NCBI RefSeq assembly: GCF_000374045.1
Contig: NZ_KB893370.1
Span: 124,001 to 188,000, forward strand
Direction: 5' to 3'
DNA from: Segetibacter koreensis DSM 18137
Lineage (GTDB): Bacteria > Bacteroidota > Bacteroidia > Chitinophagales > Chitinophagaceae
Length of the DNA stretch: 64,000 nt
This document shows, piece after piece, positions 1 through 9,701 of this stretch. Every line of letters begins with the position of its first letter. Position 1 is the first letter of the stretch. The position numbers and the translations under genes were made by a program. The notes beneath the pieces are model-generated. The model was not told the DNA's origin, made no database searches, and saw nothing but the letters and a program-made list of their open reading frames with translations.

Positions 1-3000
1 ATCCTTTGTTAGTTCACTAACTATTACAGCAACTCTATCAGCCTCTTCGTCTGAACAGCTTTGATTGTTTTCATGTTCAACAGGTACAAACCACAACCCT
101 GCCCCTTTGAATAATGTTTTTCCTTCTATTACCTGATTAATAAGGTCAGGTCGTGGATGCAGTCTTCCTTCGTAAAATAATTCTGAAATAAAGGCACAAA
201 TCTTTGGATGCATTCGCCAGGTTTCACCTAAGAATATGCCCCTATCATCAGGAATGGTTTTATGCTCCTGCAAAATGTGCTCAAGAGCAGAAACCTCGGT
301 ACCCTCAGGATGGCTTCCCTGCTTGCTGGGGTTGTTTCAATTGCTGGGGATCACCTAAAAGAACAATATTTTTAGCAGCTTGCGAAACTGCCAAAGCATC
401 AATTAAACTGAATTGTCCTGCCTCATCAACAAATAACACGTCAACTGCTTCTGCAAAATCTTCGCGAGCCCAAAGCCACGCCGTTCCGGCTGCTACCTTA
501 ACCTCATCTGACTGTAGAGCTTTAAGAACAGCCTTATTATCATCCGTTTCCAATATTCCTGGACTGCTTTGTCCTGAAACTACAGATACTTTTTGTATGC
601 ATCTTAAAGCAACGTTTAGTTCTTCTGCAGCTTTCATCACTTTTTCCAAAAGCCCCCTGATAACTTTGTGGCTGAGAGCGGTAATACCGACTTTTTTACC
701 AGACCGAACCAACGCGATTATCATTTGTGCTGCCGTATGACTTTTTCCTGCTCCAGGCGGTCCTTGTATGGGTAATACGCTGGTATCTAAAAGCTGTACC
801 CATTCAACAGCTAAATCCAAAGAACTATCATATACCGTTACAGGCTTTTTTGTCCTTGGCGGATAACTTAGCAACAAATCTCTTCCTGATCTATATGATC
901 CATCTGCATCTATTTCATTATCTGCAACCCATGTTGCTATTCGAATGATTGCATCTTCTTTTATGCTATCTCGTACATCATTGTGCCTGAAAACAGAAGC
1001 AGGATGTATTTTCTCTTTTTTCGGACCTTTCTTAATATCTATCGTACAAGAAATATAATCAATAGAAACGACCTCGCCAAAATCGTCGCCATTTCCACAT
1101 TTAAGGGTATCGCCTCTGCGTACGTCGCACTCCTGCGGAGGGTATTTGTAGCGGTCAACGAAGCTTTTTTTAACCGGTTGCCTTTGCCCGCTAAATTGCA
1201 AACCCGAAAGAGCCGCCTTTTCTTCAAACAATTCATTGTCAGGCAATTCACACAAACGAAAATACTCCCACCAGGTAGCTTTCTTCTCACGACGGTACCA
1301 TTCAAGCATGTTAGCGAGCAACCATTTTGCCTGTTGTTTGTCATTACGCTCGCTCCTATCGATAGATATACCTGCGATAAGCTTTTGATAAATAGGTTGT
1401 ATGCGCTGCTGAAATTCTTTTAAAGACTCACTTGCGTCAGCCGGTTTAACTTCAGGTCTTGGAATTTCTTTTCCGGTTTTAATAAGGTCAGCCCTTAGTT
1501 TCTCAAGCCAATCTCTCAACCGTTTTGTAGAGATACAATCTTCTTTATTATATTCTTCAACCGCTTCGATTATTTGAGATGGGATATTTGACGCATTGTT
1601 TAGCTCCAAATATCGCTCTATGGCCCTTAAGTTTAGAGAAGCCTGTTTGAGTGGGAGTTCACGGGTAAAACCGTGAAATATTTCGAGGTCTTTTAAAGAA
1701 TATTTTTCTATTCCTGCACGAAGAGATTGTTTAGTGATACTATGCAAGTCAATAAAAATTTCCCCTCTTAGCATGCGATCAATTTCATCTTCGCGCGTAG
1801 CATATTTTCCCATTAAACGTTTGAGTGCTGCTGGTTCATAATTAGTGAAGTGATAAACATGAAAACCAGGGTAAATTTTCCAACGTGCCATAACCCCATC
1901 TACAAAGTCTTCAAATGCCTTTTTTTCTTCTGCGGCTGACAGCGCCCAAATGCGATGGTAAGTTTCTTTGCCTTTATCTACAACTGCCCATCCAAATAAA
2001 TATTCAAGGCCGGTTGTCCCCACGAAAGGATCACCTTCAAAATCAAAAAAAATATCTCCTTCTGACGGTTCCGGTAGCCTGAAAAATCCTTTTTCTTGAT
2101 TGATTTCTAAAAGCTCGTGAACCGGTGCTTTTTTAACTCTTGCTTCAAACTGCACCCTGGCTTGCTCCCTTACCCGTTCATATGTATCTATTGAACCTCT
2201 TGATGGTTGTTGTGCAAGTGGAATTGGCAACTCAGCTAAATTTTTAAGAGTGTGTACCTCCCATTTTTTGATTTCTGCAACCTGCCTGCCTGATATTCCT
2301 GAAACCAACGATAGGTGGTCATCATCTCTCCGCTGTCTATCACAATTCTGCCACCACCGACATATCTCGCAATGCTGCACGGGATTAGGATAAGTATAGA
2401 TGTCATCCGTTCCTTTTTTAATAGCAGTAACCAGCCCTTCTTGCACAAACCTGAAGTAAGCTATAAAATCGTTAACCCGGTAGGTATTAATAGATAGATC
2501 GTTTTCAGGGGTGATAACGTACATAAACTCTGGTAACAATCCTTGTATGTCGGCGACAAGTTGAGAGTAAAGGCAGATCTGCAAGATCGTTCCTGCCCGG
2601 GTTGATTTTGCCAGTTTTGTATCAATAACTTCATAAGACCACGGCCCGAGCTTGCCAGGTTTTTTAACCTTTTTTAGAAAATCAGCTTTTCCCTGCCAAA
2701 TTCCATTTTTAAGACTTGCCTGGTAAATATAATCAGCGCCTTGCTGCATTGCTTGTATTGTTCTTTGTAAACCCGCTGCGCTTTCATCACTTGTTGGTTC
2801 TGATACGCTAAAACCTTTATCTTTTAATGATTGCAGGTAGGCCTGTTCAAATTCCAGTCCTCTTTCCTGTAAGACTGCAAGCATGGGATCACGATATTTG
2901 GGCTGTTCAATAATACCATTGGCTACACGCAGATCTAAAAAAGTGAGATGTCTGCACGCGATATAATTAGAGAGATCGCGGGCAGAAAGTTCAATATCGT

Positions 3001-3016
3001 TGTGAAGTTTTTTCAT
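1..3016 (-). pseudogene. TM0106-type RecB-like nuclease/helicase fusion, frameshifted and cut by left edge
   Basis: A two-part DNA-processing enzyme. The N-terminal half looks like the TM0106 RecB-like nuclease: a DxK-type motif IDTKLAK near residue 130, QICLYS after it, and a cysteine cluster CEICRWWQNC near 218. The C-terminal half is a superfamily 1 helicase with Walker A GPPGAGKS near residue 750 and Walker B VLFVDEAGQF near 860. The frame opened at 3016 stops at about 305, just after the motif GDPQQLKQPQQAG. Removing one base from the CCC run at 317-319 lets the reading continue as GSHPEGTEVSALEHIL and on to position 1 with no further stop, exactly the text expected of the family. It is therefore one gene with a 1-bp frameshift (true lesion or sequence error), and its C-terminus lies outside the window. 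Function in repair or defence is unproven. Confidence 0.85.
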
Positions 3017-3261
3017 GAGATATTTCTATACATTCCTCTTTTTACTTATTGCAAAAAGCAATATAAAACTTTTATCGTGCTACTGGCGAAAGCAAAACAG
3101 TTTAGTAGGGATCAAAGGTTAATTTTTATGAAGTTATTTGTTTTCTTTCTCGTAAATGAACGGAGCTCAATAGCTTGGACAAATAACAACAATCTTATTC
3201 TTTATTTGCAATGGTAGGGACCGCTATTTTTAAGGCGCTTACTGGTCAGCTTTAATAGACT

Positions 3262-4149
3262 TTAATCATTTTTTAAAAGTATAATAGCAATTGAACCTGC
3301 AATCATTATGGCTGAACCAAATAGCTTTTTACGAATATCTTGTTCTTCAAAAAGCCTGTGCCCTAGAATTACGCTAACAATAGTTGAGAGTTGAAAGAGT
3401 GATAAAGCGTAGCCAACGGGCATATGAGCAAAGGTATAATTAGTAGTAAACTGCATAAGTCCGATACAAAGGATAAGGAACATATATCTACTAAAACTTG
3501 CAGATTTCACTTTTCTAATTTCTTTTAAAAAATTAAGCCGATAAACAAACAAAAAGAGAAAAGAAAAAAATGCACCAAACCAGCACCAACTTATAAAAGC
3601 AATGGTAGAAGAAGAAGCTAAAATAATTTTTTTTATAAATACAGCTTCAATCGCAGTTAATATCATTGCCCAAATGCGATATTGTATTTCATCTTTTTTT
3701 AGCAGAGCCACTGAAAACCTTTCTTCAGTTGTATCTAAAACAAAATAGCTTCCATAAACAATTAACGCAATTCCCAATACTCCCCAGAGATTAGGAATTT
3801 CTCTAAGCAGGAAAATACCAACTATTATTCCTACAACAGATTTATAAGAATTAATTGGTCCCAGTACCGAAAGATCTCCCTTTTGTAATGCTTTTACTAA
3901 AAAGCCGTTTCCCAAAGCGCCTGCTATTCCGCCTAAAATAGAATAAAGCCAGAATTGCGTTGCTAAATTTTTCCACTGTACGGGTATTGCAATAAAAATG
4001 CAAACAATCGACAATAGCAAATAAGTTAGAAAATTGATGAGTAAAGGATGATTTCCTTTTGAGGTAAGTTGTTTTTGAAAAACGTTAGCTAAAGGATTGG
4101 AAAGAATTCTTACTGAAACGGCTATTGAGGTTAAAACAGTTTCTATCAT
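3262..4149 (-). CDS. EamA/DMT-family permease
   Basis: A 295-residue integral membrane protein with about ten hydrophobic segments arranged as two similar halves, which is the usual length and layout of the drug/metabolite transporter (EamA) superfamily. It should sit in the inner membrane and move a small metabolite. The substrate cannot be told from sequence. It stands alone between the nuclease/helicase and a secreted barrel-like protein, on the same strand but with gaps of 44 and 245 bp, so co-transcription with the barrel gene upstream is possible. No unusual residues seen. The family call is firm; the role is not. Confidence 0.8.
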   Translation of the reverse strand: MIETVLTSIAVSVRILSNPLANVFQKQLTSKGNHPLLINFLTYLLLSIVCIFIAIPVQWKNLATQFWLYSILGGIAGALGNGFLVKALQKGDLSVLGPINSYKSVVGIIVGIFLLREIPNLWGVLGIALIVYGSYFVLDTTEERFSVALLKKDEIQYRIWAMILTAIEAVFIKKIILASSSTIAFISWCWFGAFFSFLFLFVYRLNFLKEIRKVKSASFSRYMFLILCIGLMQFTTNYTFAHMPVGYALSLFQLSTIVSVILGHRLFEEQDIRKKLFGSAIMIAGSIAIILLKND

Positions 4150-4192
4150 GTATCATTACTGGTTATAAAGAGCACGTGCAAACTTCAACTCA

Positions 4193-5098
4193 TTAAAATA
4201 AGAATGTTACATGCAGCATTCCCCTCATTTTCACTTTAGTCTGTTCGTTTGACAGGTTTTGGCTGACTGGTAGCTGAGTGTTAAAACCTACAGCCATTTT
4301 AGCAAAATTAACCTCCATTCCTGCTGCAGCTAACAGAGCATTTCCACCCGTATCTTCAACTTTTGATTTGTTTAGTTCATTTGCATCTATTTTTTCGAAT
4401 AGAAGACCAGCATTGGGATTAACTGTTGTATTGCCACTACCACTTGAGAATGAATGAAAAACAAATGCGGCAGTATTGAACTGATTACCAAAATGGAAAT
4501 TTTCCGCACTTCGGTTTATCTTATAATTTACATTGCTGTTAATGCCCCAATCCTCAACATGAAGCGTATACATTGCATTTAATATAAAGTCGACACTGCC
4601 CGTGCCAGCCTGGTTATTTGCCTCTGGTATAATATCTACTTCATCGGGAGAGAACTTTCCTGTTGGCAGTTTTAAACCTCCACCTACCCAAAGTTGCTGG
4701 CTGATCATCTTTTCATTCGCATTCGTATTCCTCTTGTCTAATATTTTATGATTTACAATAAAACTTATGTCACCTATACCGTTGTTAGTCTTTGTTCCAT
4801 CGTCAGATGTTTGTTTGTTTATATTATACGGCACAAATGAAAGAACTTGCCATTTTCTGCCAATATTTAAACCTCCCCATAGTTCTATACTTTGATAGAA
4901 GTCTTTGCTGAACTGTGTATGATCTGACTTTAGCCTGCTTTCAAAACTTTTGAAATTATACCTCGTGCCAAAGAAATGGCTTCTGAATTGTGGAAATGGA
5001 CCTAAAAAATAATTACCCGAACTACAGCCACAGATATCACAAGAAAACGCCTGCGTAATAGTTAAAAGCAAAATAGATAGTATGGAAAGTTTTTTCAT
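4193..5098 (-). CDS. Secreted putative outer-membrane barrel with CxxCxC N-terminus
   Basis: About 301 residues. I choose the start MKKLSILSILLL at 5098 over an in-frame ATG at 5122, because a signal peptide follows at once and the likely promoter (5133-5160) would leave almost no leader for the upstream ATG. The signal ends around AFSC, and the mature protein would open with CDICGCSSG, which could be a lipidated cysteine, a metal site, or both. The rest alternates short polar and hydrophobic strands with aromatic ends and finishes in VTFLF, as in an outer-membrane beta-barrel. Related Bacteroidota proteins are usually labelled 'transporter' without a known substrate. A link to metals is inference from the cysteines only. 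Confidence 0.6.
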   Translation of the reverse strand: MKKLSILSILLLTITQAFSCDICGCSSGNYFLGPFPQFRSHFFGTRYNFKSFESRLKSDHTQFSKDFYQSIELWGGLNIGRKWQVLSFVPYNINKQTSDDGTKTNNGIGDISFIVNHKILDKRNTNANEKMISQQLWVGGGLKLPTGKFSPDEVDIIPEANNQAGTGSVDFILNAMYTLHVEDWGINSNVNYKINRSAENFHFGNQFNTAAFVFHSFSSGSGNTTVNPNAGLLFEKIDANELNKSKVEDTGGNALLAAAGMEVNFAKMAVGFNTQLPVSQNLSNEQTKVKMRGMLHVTFLF

Positions 5099-5132
5099 TT
5101 TTATTTTGAATAAGCTGTTCAAATATTCGTCG

Positions 5133-5160
5133 CGAAGGTAAAAATTTTAATTGGCGTCAA
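5133..5160 (-). promoter_or_regulatory. Likely promoter of the CxxCxC barrel gene
   Basis: On the minus strand TTGACG is followed after 17 bases (counted from TTG) by TACCTTCG, close to the Bacteroidota -33/-7 consensus (TTG ... TAnnTTTG). It lies about 35 bp upstream of the chosen start at 5098. Confidence 0.5.
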
Positions 5161-5612
5161 GTAAAATAACGATGTAATATAAAAAAAGTTGCTTTTATTC
5201 TTACTGCTGAACGCGAGATGTTCATTAGAAATTCTATCCGCCTACTACAGAAAATTAATCACCCCTCCCCTCTCAAAATTTCTAATAGACTTCTCTTTGA
5301 AACTCCTTTTATGTTTATTAGTGCGATTTCAATTATATGCAACGGGATCAAAGCCTTAGCAACTGCAACCAATGAACAATAAAAATAGTTTTAAAAGAAA
5401 ATTTTATCAAAGCCGGGGTGCTAAAGCGGGATAAAACAATGCCGGTCGCAGAAATTGAGCCGGTAAAATCAATTGCAACATCTAAATAAGATATAGTAAA
5501 AAGCGTAAATGGCCTTCACTACAAGACTTTGAAATATTGCTACGGAATCTGATATGTGTTAATTTCGCCTGCTATTTAAGCAATAGTTTGCAAAAGCGGT
5601 TTTCAAAGAAAC
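5161..5612. other. Intergenic region, no gene seen
   Basis: About 450 bp between the barrel gene and the DUF294 gene. I see no convincing reading frame, tRNA or strong hairpin. A short C-rich tract (CACCCCTCCCCTCTC, around 5260-5275) resembles one arm of the G/C-rich palindrome found at 50348-50380 but has no partner arm. Confidence 0.5.
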
Positions 5613-7520
5613 TTAGCCGAAAAGATTATTAGTGAAAGAAATACGAATCCTGGATTGAAAATTAGCAATCGTCTTGAATATTTCTATTAATGTTCCCTGT
5701 TCTATTTTCGTTAATTTATTAAGATCTATGTAGTTATCCGGCTCCTTGCGATCCATAATAATTTGATTAGCCTGGTTTTTTAGTCGAAGACTCATGAGAA
5801 AGTAGTAGGATTGACTTAACTCATTAAAAGATGTTTCAGTAAATATTCCTTTTTCTTTTAGAGCTTTCAGGCGTTCTCCGGTATTCACCTCAAAAATACG
5901 GTTTTGGAGTGCATACACCCTTACAAGATCTACTATCGGCGTCATTGCTTTTTTAATGTCAAATACTTCTTGCGAACCTATCGTTGTCGTTCTTATATTT
6001 TTAAAGAACGTTAGTGGAGGTTCATATTGCAGTGCATTTTTGGCCATGAAATAAAAAAGCTTTTCAAGTGGTTTTTGCAATTCCTCATCTAAAAACGCTT
6101 TAAGTTCATCCATAATTGAAGCTTCACCAAAGAGAAACCGGCAGTCAAAAAAGGTGGAAAACTTTATGGCTGTCTCTGCAAGTGAATCTTCTATCCAACT
6201 GGTATAATTTCTTTTCCAATACGACAATGAGTGTGTCCATTCATGATTTTTTGCCATAAAGCCACCAAGGCAAAAACTAAATCCTATATCATTTAATCTG
6301 CCTGATACAATTTCTGCAAATTTCAAAAAATATTCCCTGACCAACTCTCGTTGTTCGTTGGCTTTATCTTCGTAAATAATTGCATTATCCTGGTCGGTTT
6401 TCAATGTCTGCTCTTTACGTCCCTCACTTCCAAGTACAATAAAAACGAATTTTGCAGGAGGTTGCCCTATTTCATCTATTACGCCTTCGATTACCTTTAT
6501 GGCAATAGTATCTGCAACGGTTGTTATTACCTGGTTCGCAATTTCTGCATTTACTCCCCGCTCCAGAAGCTGTGTTACAATCGACGGTACTTTTTCCCAT
6601 TTCTTTTTAAGCTCGTCAACAGTAGTAGAAGATTTAACCGATTGAATAAATACCAGCGGCGACTGCGCCTGTTCACTTAACAATTTGTTGCGGCTTTGAA
6701 AACCAATATATTCACCATTCTCTTCTATCAGCAGGTATTTTGTTTTTGTACGAAACATCATAAGAATAGCCTCATAAACATACGCCTGCGTACTGATTGA
6801 AACGACGGGCTTATCTATAATGCTGATTATAGGATTGTGCGCGTCTGACGCGGTAGCCACAACTTTATCTCTTATAGTTATATCGGTAATATAGCCAATT
6901 ATTTTTTCAGATTCGTCTTTTATAAATAAGCAGCTGACTTTGTTTTTTGCCATAGCTATCGCTGCGACGTAAATAGGTGTAGAGGCCGGACAGGATACAA
7001 TATTACGATATTGAATGCTTTCGATCTTGCGAGAATACAATTGGTCAGAAGCTATATAACTTTCCTCAAAAGTTGTCGGTTTTTTTACAAAATGAGCAAA
7101 TTCATCATCGAGCATATGCTTGCCAAAATCTGCTGTGAAATAATGAAAAAAGCTTTCAAATGATTTACATAACTCAACAAAATCTTTTCGTGGCAGGGTG
7201 TAAACTACTGTTCCCTTTTTAGCAATGACAGTTTTTAAAGAACGTTTTCTGTTCAACAGTACCGATATGCCTCCATAAGAATGACCGGGAAGATAGAGTT
7301 CAACTGACCTTTTATTTTGAGCGCTGTCATAAAAAAAAGTTTCATATTCACCTTGTACAATGATATCTACCTTATTCATTTTCGTAACCTCCTGCTGATA
7401 AATAATAGCCTCTTTACTATATTTCACATATTCTAATAAATCTGAAACACCAATCAGCACATCTTCAGGTAAGCTGTTAAAGGGTACTGTATTTTTAAGA
7501 ATTTCCAGGCGATCATTCAT
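5613..7520 (-). CDS. cNMP-binding/CBS/DUF294 nucleotidyltransferase-like regulator
   Basis: A 635-residue cytosolic protein with four parts: a cyclic-nucleotide-binding fold at about 10-130, a pair of CBS domains at about 165-290, a DUF294 nucleotidyltransferase-like domain from about 345 with the motif GSEGRKEQTLKTDQDNA at 364-380, and a DUF294 C-terminal helical domain at about 500-635. This order is standard for the family. The aspartates of TDQDN fit a GlnD-like metal site, so a ligand-gated nucleotidyl transfer to a protein or small molecule is plausible but unproven. The next gene, a DnaQ-like exonuclease, comes first in the operon and overlaps this start by 4 bp (ATGA), indicating translational coupling. 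Confidence 0.85.
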   Translation of the reverse strand: MNDRLEILKNTVPFNSLPEDVLIGVSDLLEYVKYSKEAIIYQQEVTKMNKVDIIVQGEYETFFYDSAQNKRSVELYLPGHSYGGISVLLNRKRSLKTVIAKKGTVVYTLPRKDFVELCKSFESFFHYFTADFGKHMLDDEFAHFVKKPTTFEESYIASDQLYSRKIESIQYRNIVSCPASTPIYVAAIAMAKNKVSCLFIKDESEKIIGYITDITIRDKVVATASDAHNPIISIIDKPVVSISTQAYVYEAILMMFRTKTKYLLIEENGEYIGFQSRNKLLSEQAQSPLVFIQSVKSSTTVDELKKKWEKVPSIVTQLLERGVNAEIANQVITTVADTIAIKVIEGVIDEIGQPPAKFVFIVLGSEGRKEQTLKTDQDNAIIYEDKANEQRELVREYFLKFAEIVSGRLNDIGFSFCLGGFMAKNHEWTHSLSYWKRNYTSWIEDSLAETAIKFSTFFDCRFLFGEASIMDELKAFLDEELQKPLEKLFYFMAKNALQYEPPLTFFKNIRTTTIGSQEVFDIKKAMTPIVDLVRVYALQNRIFEVNTGERLKALKEKGIFTETSFNELSQSYYFLMSLRLKNQANQIIMDRKEPDNYIDLNKLTKIEQGTLIEIFKTIANFQSRIRISFTNNLFG

Positions 7521-8257
7521 AAAATATAAAGTATTAAAAAGGTTAGGAAAATGATTAAAAGTATGGGGACCATGCAGCCGGTTTGTTTCTCTTGTATCTC
7601 AGAAGCCTGTGCCTCTTTTTGTTGAAAAGCAATCGTTTCATCCGTGACTTCCCCACGTTTTATTAGTTCGAAAAAGCAATCGGCCGTTGCCTTTGCATCA
7701 ACCAAAGCATTGTGTTGATTGTAAAGCTTAGTATCGAACAAACATTCATACAACTCACCCAGTCTAAAAAATTTAAGTGTAGGGTTTTTAACCATGTACG
7801 TTGTAGCAACCATGGTACAAAAAGTCATTTCCTTTTTAATAGGATTATCAATTCCAGATCTATAAAAATCAACTCCAAGCATGTCATAATCAAAGTTCAT
7901 AAAATGCCCGATTACCAGGGGCTGATAGGTTATAACATCGTGAGAAAGTAATTCCATGACTTCCCTGCGGCTTTCTCCATTTATTGAAAGAAACGATTCA
8001 GTAATACCGTGAATTTTTGTGGAAGATTTCGAAATTTTAAAATCATTCTCTTTTATAAAATGATTTTCCTGCTTTACCTGCTGCCCATCTTTAGTATAAA
8101 TAATCCAGGCAATCTGAACACAAGAAGGCCAGTTATCCTGAGCAGAATAAGGCTTTTCCCAATCATTTGGAAGTCCCGAAGTTTCAGTATCAATAAACAA
8201 CAGGTAATCGGTCAAGGGAAAAAATTGAAAAGTTTGGGGGTGTAAGGTAAGCACCAA
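7517..8257 (-). CDS. DnaQ-like 3'-5' exonuclease with C-terminal membrane tail
   Basis: A 246-residue DEDD-superfamily exonuclease. Exo I is FIDTETSGLP with D23 and E25. Later motifs include IGHFMNFDYDML and HNALVDAKATAD, the last giving the His and Asp of Exo III. The stand-alone domain is usually about 180-200 residues. Here the last 20 (from about 227) are a hydrophobic stretch ending LIIFLTFLILYIL, which should anchor it in the inner membrane by its tail. Its stop overlaps the DUF294 gene by 4 bp. The pairing of these two families is known in other bacteria, where the function is unclear. The substrate (DNA, RNA or small oligonucleotide) cannot be told. Confidence 0.8.
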   Translation of the reverse strand: MVLTLHPQTFQFFPLTDYLLFIDTETSGLPNDWEKPYSAQDNWPSCVQIAWIIYTKDGQQVKQENHFIKENDFKISKSSTKIHGITESFLSINGESRREVMELLSHDVITYQPLVIGHFMNFDYDMLGVDFYRSGIDNPIKKEMTFCTMVATTYMVKNPTLKFFRLGELYECLFDTKLYNQHNALVDAKATADCFFELIKRGEVTDETIAFQQKEAQASEIQEKQTGCMVPILLIIFLTFLILYIL

Positions 8258-8523
8258 ACTTTTTTGAGAGAAAAATTAAATTATTCGTCATCAATACCAT
8301 TTGCAAGTTTTAAATGTAAATAACTGAACGCCTACTAACAAAAAGCTTTTTTTAAACATTATCATTGTAGTTTTTCTTTATCTGATCCATGGTAATAATA
8401 GCTGTTGCAGGTTTAAGGAATATTCTGATAATTAAAAAAACGTTCTACATTCGCCCCGGTAAATACATCTTGTAAATTTTTACTTGCAGGAGCAAAATGA
8501 ATAAGTATATGCAGTTGTAATTT

Positions 8524-9321
8524 ATGAACTATAGTCCACCTGAACTCAGAACTGTTAATGTAATACGATATGTAACGCCCTTGCGTGAAGGCGGCTCGCT
8601 ACCAGCAATTGCAGAAGCAGATGATGAGTTTCTGTATGTTCTAAAGTTTCGGGGAGCGGGGCAAGGTGCAAAAGCTCTTATTGCGGAAGTTATCTCCGGT
8701 GAAATTGCACGATTGCTGGGATTGAGGGTACCTGAAATTGTCTTCTGCAATCTCGATGCTGCATTTGGACGCTCAGAACCAGACGAGGAAATACAAGATT
8801 TACTTAAGGCAAGCGTAGGCCTCAATCTTGGTCTTCATTATCTTTCACAGGCCATCACCTTTGACCCTGTCGTAACGACTATCGATGCAAAGCTTGCCTC
8901 GCAAATAGTATGGCTCGATTGCTTTGTGATGAATGTAGATCGCACAGCCCGCAATACTAACATGCTTATGTGGAATAAGCAGTTGTGGCTGATTGATCAT
9001 GGCGCATCACTTTACTTTCATCACTCGTGGCAAAATTTCGAAGAACAGGCACGGAAACCATTTACGCAAGTCAAAGATCATGTACTGCTTCCATGGGCAA
9101 CAGAACTAGATGCAGTAGATACAGAATATCGCTCAATTTTAAGTTCTGAACGTATTGATTCAATTGTTTCTTTGCTTCCCGAGGAATGGTTAGCGGATGA
9201 TTCCTCATCTGCGACTCCGGCAGAAAAAAAGAAGATTTACAAACATTTTTTAGAAACACGCCTTTCCCTATCAGAAATTTTTGTCAAAGAAGCGAAGTAT
9301 GCAAGAGAAGCATTTGTTTGA
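8524..9321 (+). CDS. HipA-like protein kinase (HipA_2 type)
   Basis: A 265-residue compact kinase-like protein, much shorter than HipA of E. coli (about 440). It has a strand with a candidate ATP-binding lysine (YVLKF, K41), a catalytic-loop motif MNVDRTARNTN with D139, N144 and N146, and LIDHG with D158 as the metal aspartate. These are the HipA/PI3K-like landmarks. No HipB-type helix-turn-helix antitoxin gene is adjacent. Instead a DUF3037 gene overlaps its 3' end by 23 bp. Pairs of these two families occur together elsewhere; whether they act as toxin and antidote, or as a regulator of another target, is not established. Confidence 0.75.
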   Translation: MNYSPPELRTVNVIRYVTPLREGGSLPAIAEADDEFLYVLKFRGAGQGAKALIAEVISGEIARLLGLRVPEIVFCNLDAAFGRSEPDEEIQDLLKASVGLNLGLHYLSQAITFDPVVTTIDAKLASQIVWLDCFVMNVDRTARNTNMLMWNKQLWLIDHGASLYFHHSWQNFEEQARKPFTQVKDHVLLPWATELDAVDTEYRSILSSERIDSIVSLLPEEWLADDSSSATPAEKKKIYKHFLETRLSLSEIFVKEAKYAREAFV

Positions 9322-9682
9322 GTACGCAGTTATTCGTGTAGTACCAAGAGTGGAACGCGAAGAATTTCTAAATGTGGGTGTAATACTATATTGTCGGAAA
9401 CAACATTTTTTGCAGGCAATGTTTGGAGTCGACAAGGAACGGCTTCATAACTTTTCAAGCAATTTAAATATACCTGAAGTGGAGGAGTGCCTGGGTGCAT
9501 TTACAAAAATCAGTGAAGGAAATAAGCAAGGCGGAGCAATTGCTAAACTGCCAATGGCTGAACGATTTCGTTGGCTCACTGCGACCCGCAGCACTATTGT
9601 TCAAACATCACCTGTTCATTCGGGATTGTGTGAAGATGCCCGCGAAACATTGGTAAAACTATATGAACAACTAGTTAAATAA
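9299..9682 (+). CDS. DUF3037-family protein
   Basis: A 127-residue soluble protein starting MQEKHLFEYAVIRVVP, with the family-typical segment EREEFLNVGVILYC. I prefer the ATG at 9299; an in-frame TTG at 9281 would add six residues. It overlaps the HipA-like kinase gene by 23 bp, so the two are translated together. No catalytic motif is obvious. The tight coupling suggests it partners the kinase (inference). It ends 20 bp from the oppositely directed ABC ATPase gene. Confidence 0.7.
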   Translation: MQEKHLFEYAVIRVVPRVEREEFLNVGVILYCRKQHFLQAMFGVDKERLHNFSSNLNIPEVEECLGAFTKISEGNKQGGAIAKLPMAERFRWLTATRSTIVQTSPVHSGLCEDARETLVKLYEQLVK

Positions 9683-9701
9683 GAAGACATTCAAGTATAC
9701 C

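Noticed and set aside
5260-5275. Second copy of the G/C-rich palindrome
   Set aside because: Only one C-rich arm (CACCCCTCCCCTCTC) is present, with no pairing arm.
8524-9682. Classic HipBA toxin-antitoxin locus
   Set aside because: The kinase is too short and no helix-turn-helix HipB gene is next to it; the neighbour is DUF3037.
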